From: Sciurus carolinensis
Lineage: Eukaryota; Chordata; Mammalia; Rodentia; Sciuridae
Reading direction: 5' to 3'
DNA: 64,000 nucleotides
Assembly (NCBI RefSeq): GCF_902686445.1
Contig: NC_062219.1
Span: 48,945,056-49,009,055, forward strand
The position numbers and the translations under genes are program-made. The notes beneath the pieces were generated by a model that was not told the DNA's origin, did no database searches, and saw only the letters and a program-made list of their open reading frames with translations. Below are positions 59,601 to 64,000 of this stretch, one piece after another. Numbering within the stretch: position 1 is the stretch's first letter; each line of letters begins with the position of its first letter.

Positions 59601-60742
59601 TCTGTTTATTCCAATGCTAGCCTTTTGAAAAAATAAAAATATATTTGCTGTATTAAAAATACTTTTATATAAGGCATATCTTTCAAGATTATAAGTTTTC
59701 TTCTCCTACCTCTAACTTTGCTTCTCTGATTGAGTAGGATACTTACGTCACCAAAATTTTTATTATGCATTGATATCAAAGTTAATCCTAAATGTCCTTG
59801 TTAGAATTAGCACCATTTAATGAGAATTTAGAAAGACCTAGAGTTTCCACTTGATCACTCTAGCTTTGTAGCTTTTAATACATATCCTAACTTCACTGAA
59901 TGAGTTTCATAATGACCTCTTTCCAGGAGGATTGTGAAACAGGAGCGTGTAAAGCTCTAACACAAGGCATCTCACAAATGTAAAATAAGTGATAGGTTTG
60001 GCTATTGGTATACACCTAGGACATAATCAATCATCATTAATTATTTTGTCATTCTGTATAGATTTTCCTCTTTATAAGCTAAATATAAAAAGAAAATTTA
60101 TACTGAAGAATGGAATGGGGAGGGACTAAGCATTAGCATTTTCTTCAGGAAGTGCCACACTCCTGGGAAAGAGGCAGTTACTTTCTCTCTTGATACAGAT
60201 CTTGAATTTAGGAACCAGAGAGGGGGATGTGTCTTGTATCTAATGACAGGTATCCACTATATAAGCTGTAAGTTTCATTTTTCAATACCATTCCCTCAGA
60301 CTCTTTAGAGAACAATCCTCAGTTGATCACAATATATTGACAGCATATAAGATTTCTCTTGTTGTTAATGTGTTTGTATATGCGTACACGTCTTACTAAG
60401 TAGTTCAACTGGTAGCTCTTTTACTTCCTGGCTGCATCTAGATACTATTTTGTAACAAAAAGACATTATTTTAATAAAAATTTTTCTTTAGTTTAAAATT
60501 CTTGAGATATTACTAAGTGGCAGATTTTCAATGGGTTTCTTCCAGATGTTAGTTATTAGATAAACTGATCAATTTCATTTGGGAAAATTCAGATTTGGAA
60601 ATGAAATGAATAGTTTCTTTACTGAATTACTACTTACAACCTACAATGTGCTCATCATGCAATAAGTTTTAGAGGAGATATGATATGTAAGATGTCTCAT
60701 GTTGATTTGATCATGGAAAGATTGGGGAGATGGTAGCAGCAC
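59601..60742. other. Non-coding, nothing recognised
   Basis: No gene or nameable repeat. Confidence 0.5.
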
Positions 60743-60753
60743 TGAACACTCTT

Positions 60754-60894
60754 TTAAAAAATATTTTTAGTTGTAGATGGACATAATACCTGTATTTTAT
60801 TTATTTATTTTTATGTGGTGCTGATTATTGAACATAGTGCCTCACAGGTACTAGACCAGCACTCTACCACTGAGCCACAACCTAGCCCTGCTGT
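60754..60894 (-). mobile_element. ID-type SINE, relatively young
   Basis: Plus strand: tail 'tttttagttgtagatggaca' and (TTTA)n, 'atgtggtgctgattattgaa', 'cactctaccactgagccaca', 'acctagccctg'. Bounded by the perfect 11-bp duplication tgaacactctt at 60743-60753 and 60895-60905. Confidence 0.92.
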
Positions 60895-60905
60895 GAACAC
60901 TCTTG

Positions 60906-61109
60906 ATAGTCCACCAGAAGCTTCGCAGTCCCTTTACTAAGCCTAAATCTGATCTCCCAGCTTCTGCTTTTTCTTGTTAAAATTTCTCATCTAAAAATGT
61001 CTTCTGGAAATCACACTGGGGCACTAACTGCCTTGCCAGTTAGAAGAACTGGAAATGCACGGAAATTTATACCCATTTTAATCTAGTTCTACCCACCCTC
61101 ATTAGCCGA
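60906..61109. other. Non-coding, nothing recognised
   Basis: No gene or repeat seen. Confidence 0.45.
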
Positions 61110-61390
61110 TGCAGAGTCAATGACTGACTAGTGTCAGGGGGTGCAGAAGCCCAATTTCCTTTACTGAGATATCTCAGGCATACTCCAAAACTCTCCTGTG
61201 GATAGGGTTGAATCCAGAACATTGCTTGTGGTGACATCCTTAATTAGAGCTCCTCCTCCCTGCTCTAGTTCCCTCTTCCCCAACTTCCAGAGGTTTCTCC
61301 TAGCAGCGTGTCTTCAATAAATAACTTATTTTCAAATCCATGGCTCAGGGTCTCTTTCTGAGAGAACACAACCTACGGTTTTTTGGACCT
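61110..61390 (+). repeat. Unclassified LTR-like ancient repeat end
   Basis: The 3' part, 'tcttcaataaataacttatt' and 'catggctcagggtctctttc' followed by 'gagagaacacaacctac', resembles the end of a known mammalian repeat with a polyadenylation signal. The family was not identified. Confidence 0.35.
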
Positions 61391-61734
61391 ATGACTTAAA
61401 AACCAAACATTGGAGACTCTAGTGTACCACATGATAATTACATTCAGAATAACTGAAAGTGAGTTTTAGAATCTATTTCAACAAGTAGATTAATAATTTG
61501 ATGTTTAAAATATATAACAATGATATGTTAATTTTGGTGATAAAGAAGCTTTCCACTGTTGTCCACCAATTTCAGCCTCTGTCATGACATTTTTCAGACA
61601 TATTTCAAAGCTCTCTTTGGAAGATTTTTACTCCTCAATTCTCTAGTATAAGCAATCACTTCAGGACAGTTTCACTACCAAGAGAAAATTTTTTATTAAA
61701 CTGTTTGAAATTCAAATCATCTATTTTAGAGCTA

Positions 61735-61850
61735 GTAGAGATGTTAATGATCATATACTTGAACTCTGCCATTTCAAAGGTGAGAAAACTTAAATTTAGG
61801 GAAGAAAAGTTATGGTCCAAGGTCAGACACAGCCATCTCCAGTCTTTTCA
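61735..61850 (-). repeat. MIR-like or related ancient repeat
   Basis: 'ctgccatttcaaaggtgaga' followed by 'ggtccaaggtcagacacag' resembles the reversed MIR core with its 'aaggtcacaca' block. Confidence 0.4.
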
Positions 61851-63564
61851 ATCTTAGATATTTAATCTTTACAAAGGGCGCCTTCTTAATTTTGCAGATA
61901 ATGATTAAACTGTAATACATTACAATTCTGGAGTGTTCATTTTAGCCATAAGCCTATTACCAGATTATGATCATTACACAAAACTGTTATTTAACATTCT
62001 GAACTCCACAAATTGAAAATTGATTTTTCTGTTTATGGTGATTGAGAGGAAGAAAATATTTAAAAACTCATATAGGCAATGAAAATTGCTAACTTCCCAT
62101 AATTTCACTTTATACTTTTTTGCCTATTATAAAAATTATTGATAATACTGGCCCTCCAATAGAAAAGGATATGTTCTTTCTTCAAAAAACAAATAAACAA
62201 ACAAACAAAAAATCCAGCAGTTTTCAACTTCTATAGCACTCCGGTTACTATAAAGTTCTTGATCCAAGAAAGGAAAGTTTTGAGAGTGAAAAAGGATGTT
62301 ATTAACAATCCTGATGGTTCAATCTGAATGAATTGCATTTTGGTCATCCTTGCATGTTTGTTAATAGACTCTGAAAACCCCACCTCCTTCAAGAAGAGTT
62401 ATTCATTTGTGTTTTTACAGACAAGCTCTTTTCCTAACATGACCACCTGTAGTACCAGAGTATTTCTCTTTCTATTATTCTAAATTATTCTCTCTCTTCC
62501 TCCCTCTCTCTTGCTTCCTTCATAGGGGCTAGACTAATACAGTATTCTTCATTGGTAGCCAGTAAAAGAAGTTTTACCTACAATATATAAAGCTAAATCG
62601 TAAGGCTAAATCATATATAAAATACTAGACTTTAACTTGTAAATAATACCAGTATATCCCAATTAAGTCAAACTCAAAGTTCTCTTGTCTACATTTTGTT
62701 TCCAAAGAAAGAGATAATAAAAAAACAACAACAAAGAAATGATAACAGTAACCAGTACTCATTTGCTACACACATTAAGGAGTTTTTAAAAGATGCACTG
62801 TAAGGATAAAATACATGTGCATGTACTTTAATTATTTCTTACTTAAATTTTAAGTTTTATGTTTTAAAGAATTCAGTGGCATTATAGATGTAAGTCAGAT
62901 CATTCTTTAATCTTCTATTATTCTTTTCTTGCAACCTAAGCTAATTCTCCTAATGGCTAATGATTCTTCTACTTACATTATAAGCTCTGTGAAAATTAAC
63001 CTCCATGCAAGTATTGGGAAAAAATTAATGAACAGATGCATAAGGAAAGGTAATGCAAATTCTCTTCCTTACAATTTCGTTGCATGCAGTATAATGCTAT
63101 TTGATACTTACAATTGTCAACCTTTTTTCCCAAATGTATTATAATGTGATTGATTAAGATATTAGTCCCTAGTAATAAAATCAACTTCTGCAGTTATTAG
63201 TACTGAGCAATTAATATTACATACCACTTTACTGTCTTCCTTCATGGAGTTTCAATGAGTGGCAACTATTACTTCACCTATTTTGGGGACCAGTTTCTGT
63301 CTTACAGACTTCACAAATTCCTGCAGATTAAGTAGTAACATTTTCTGATGTTTCCATAATTTGGAATCCATTGAACTTGGAAATGCTTGTCTATGTTCCA
63401 GAGAAGGTGAAAATGGTTTTAGGTATAAGCAAACTGTCAAGCAGCAGGATCATTTCTGTTAATTATCCTGTCCCCAGTTAGCCTAATTTGATAATATGTA
63501 AAATCTGTTATGGGTAATTCTTTCCTGGGCAATTTTACAACTATTTTCAATGAAGAGACATCAA
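61851..63564. other. Non-coding, nothing recognised
   Basis: About 1.7 kb without gene or nameable repeat. Open frames at 62929-63144 and 62996-63184 overlap on opposite strands and match nothing I know. Confidence 0.5.
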
Positions 63565-63745
63565 GAGATTTAATAAATATCAAGCATATTTTGTTTTAGG
63601 CACTTTCACATATCTCATTTAATCCTCAAAATAACTAATTGGCAGATATTATCGTGTCTGTTGCTCAGATGAGAAATCCTGGCTAATGGAGACTCAGGAA
63701 TTTGCTCAACATATACCAATTCACTAAGTCTCCCATATATCAGAG
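63565..63745 (-). repeat. MIR SINE
   Basis: 'tcacatatctcatttaatcc' followed by 'agatattatcgtgtctgttg' and 'gctcagatgagaaatcc' is reversed MIR core. Confidence 0.72.
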
Positions 63746-64000
63746 GCCTATGGACTCTAACCAGTTTTGCAATCATCTTTATCTTGGTTCATTATTTTTT
63801 TATTAATATCAATTTTATTACCAGTTTACTCTTAATAAGATGACATGACCTAGGGTAGTTATGGTAGTTGAAAGAATAATTTTGTAGTTAAAGATTACAT
63901 GATTTGGGACTAATAGCTTAATGTCACATCAATCATTCTCATCTCTAAAATAAGATTAGTATATCTATTTCTCAGTGTTCAGAAGATTAAATAATAAGTT
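63746..64000. other. Non-coding, nothing recognised
   Basis: No gene seen. The stretch at 63900-63990 ('taatgtcacatcaatcattc' to 'agattaaataataag') may be a decayed forward MIR. Confidence 0.4.

Noticed and set aside
1..64000. CRISPR array, tRNA genes, operons or bacterial signals
   Set aside because: The repeats are mammalian SINEs, LINEs and LTRs. The regularly spaced 85-bp units at 13.3-13.6 kb are contiguous tandem repeats with no spacers, and the tRNA-like segments are ID SINEs without an intact cloverleaf that I can see.

Overview
The window reads as nuclear DNA of a mammal, most likely a squirrel-family rodent (Sciuridae: ground squirrel, marmot or tree squirrel). Three things point there: the L1 3' ends of the type seen here, ID SINEs with the tail that reads 'ttagttgtagatggacataatacc' in shortened form on the plus strand, and dimeric B1-dID SINEs with both halves present. 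It is AT-rich and I found no intact protein-coding gene, no convincing exon, no tRNA or rRNA gene and no CRISPR array. Nearly all short open frames are chance frames or pieces of dead transposons. It is probably intergenic or deep intronic sequence; the species call is inference from repeat types.

Layout. 1-7.6 kb: unique sequence with ancient L1 pieces, one MaLR LTR end and an (AC)n microsatellite. 7.6-15.0 kb: a nested pair. A near-full-length minus-strand L1 (7755-14115, 15-bp perfect target duplication) sits inside an older L1 that was itself inverted by twin priming (outer duplication 7624-7638 / 15024-15038). 15-31.8 kb: mostly unique sequence with MIR, MaLR LTRs in opposite orientation (17.8-18.7 kb), a truncated L1 (21.1-21.6 kb), two dimeric SINEs and an MLT1 LTR. 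31.8-38.05 kb: a full-length plus-strand L1 with a 13-bp perfect target duplication, a repeated GC-rich 5' UTR, broken ORF1 and ORF2, and telomere-like repeats in its 3' UTR. 38-43.7 kb: ancient LINE, ID SINEs and a second L1 with a twin-priming structure interrupted by a younger L1. 43.8-46.5 kb: a decayed DNA transposon with long terminal inverted repeats and a frameshifted MULE-type transposase remnant (MuDR superfamily, Ricksha-like), itself hit by two L1s. 46.5-64 kb: MaLR LTRs, older L1 3' ends, a long ancient L1 stretch (51.5-53.3 kb), a clean twin-primed L1 (54404-55514), ID elements and MIR.

The elements do not form a pathway. What the window records is a layered history of insertion: MIR, L2, ancient L1 and MaLR first, then the DNA transposon, then rodent L1 families, then ID/B1-dID SINEs and the two full-length L1s. 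The most unusual item is the MULE-type DNA transposon with coding remnant. The best-resolved structures are the nested twin-primed L1 and the two full-length L1s carrying two different kinds of promoter.
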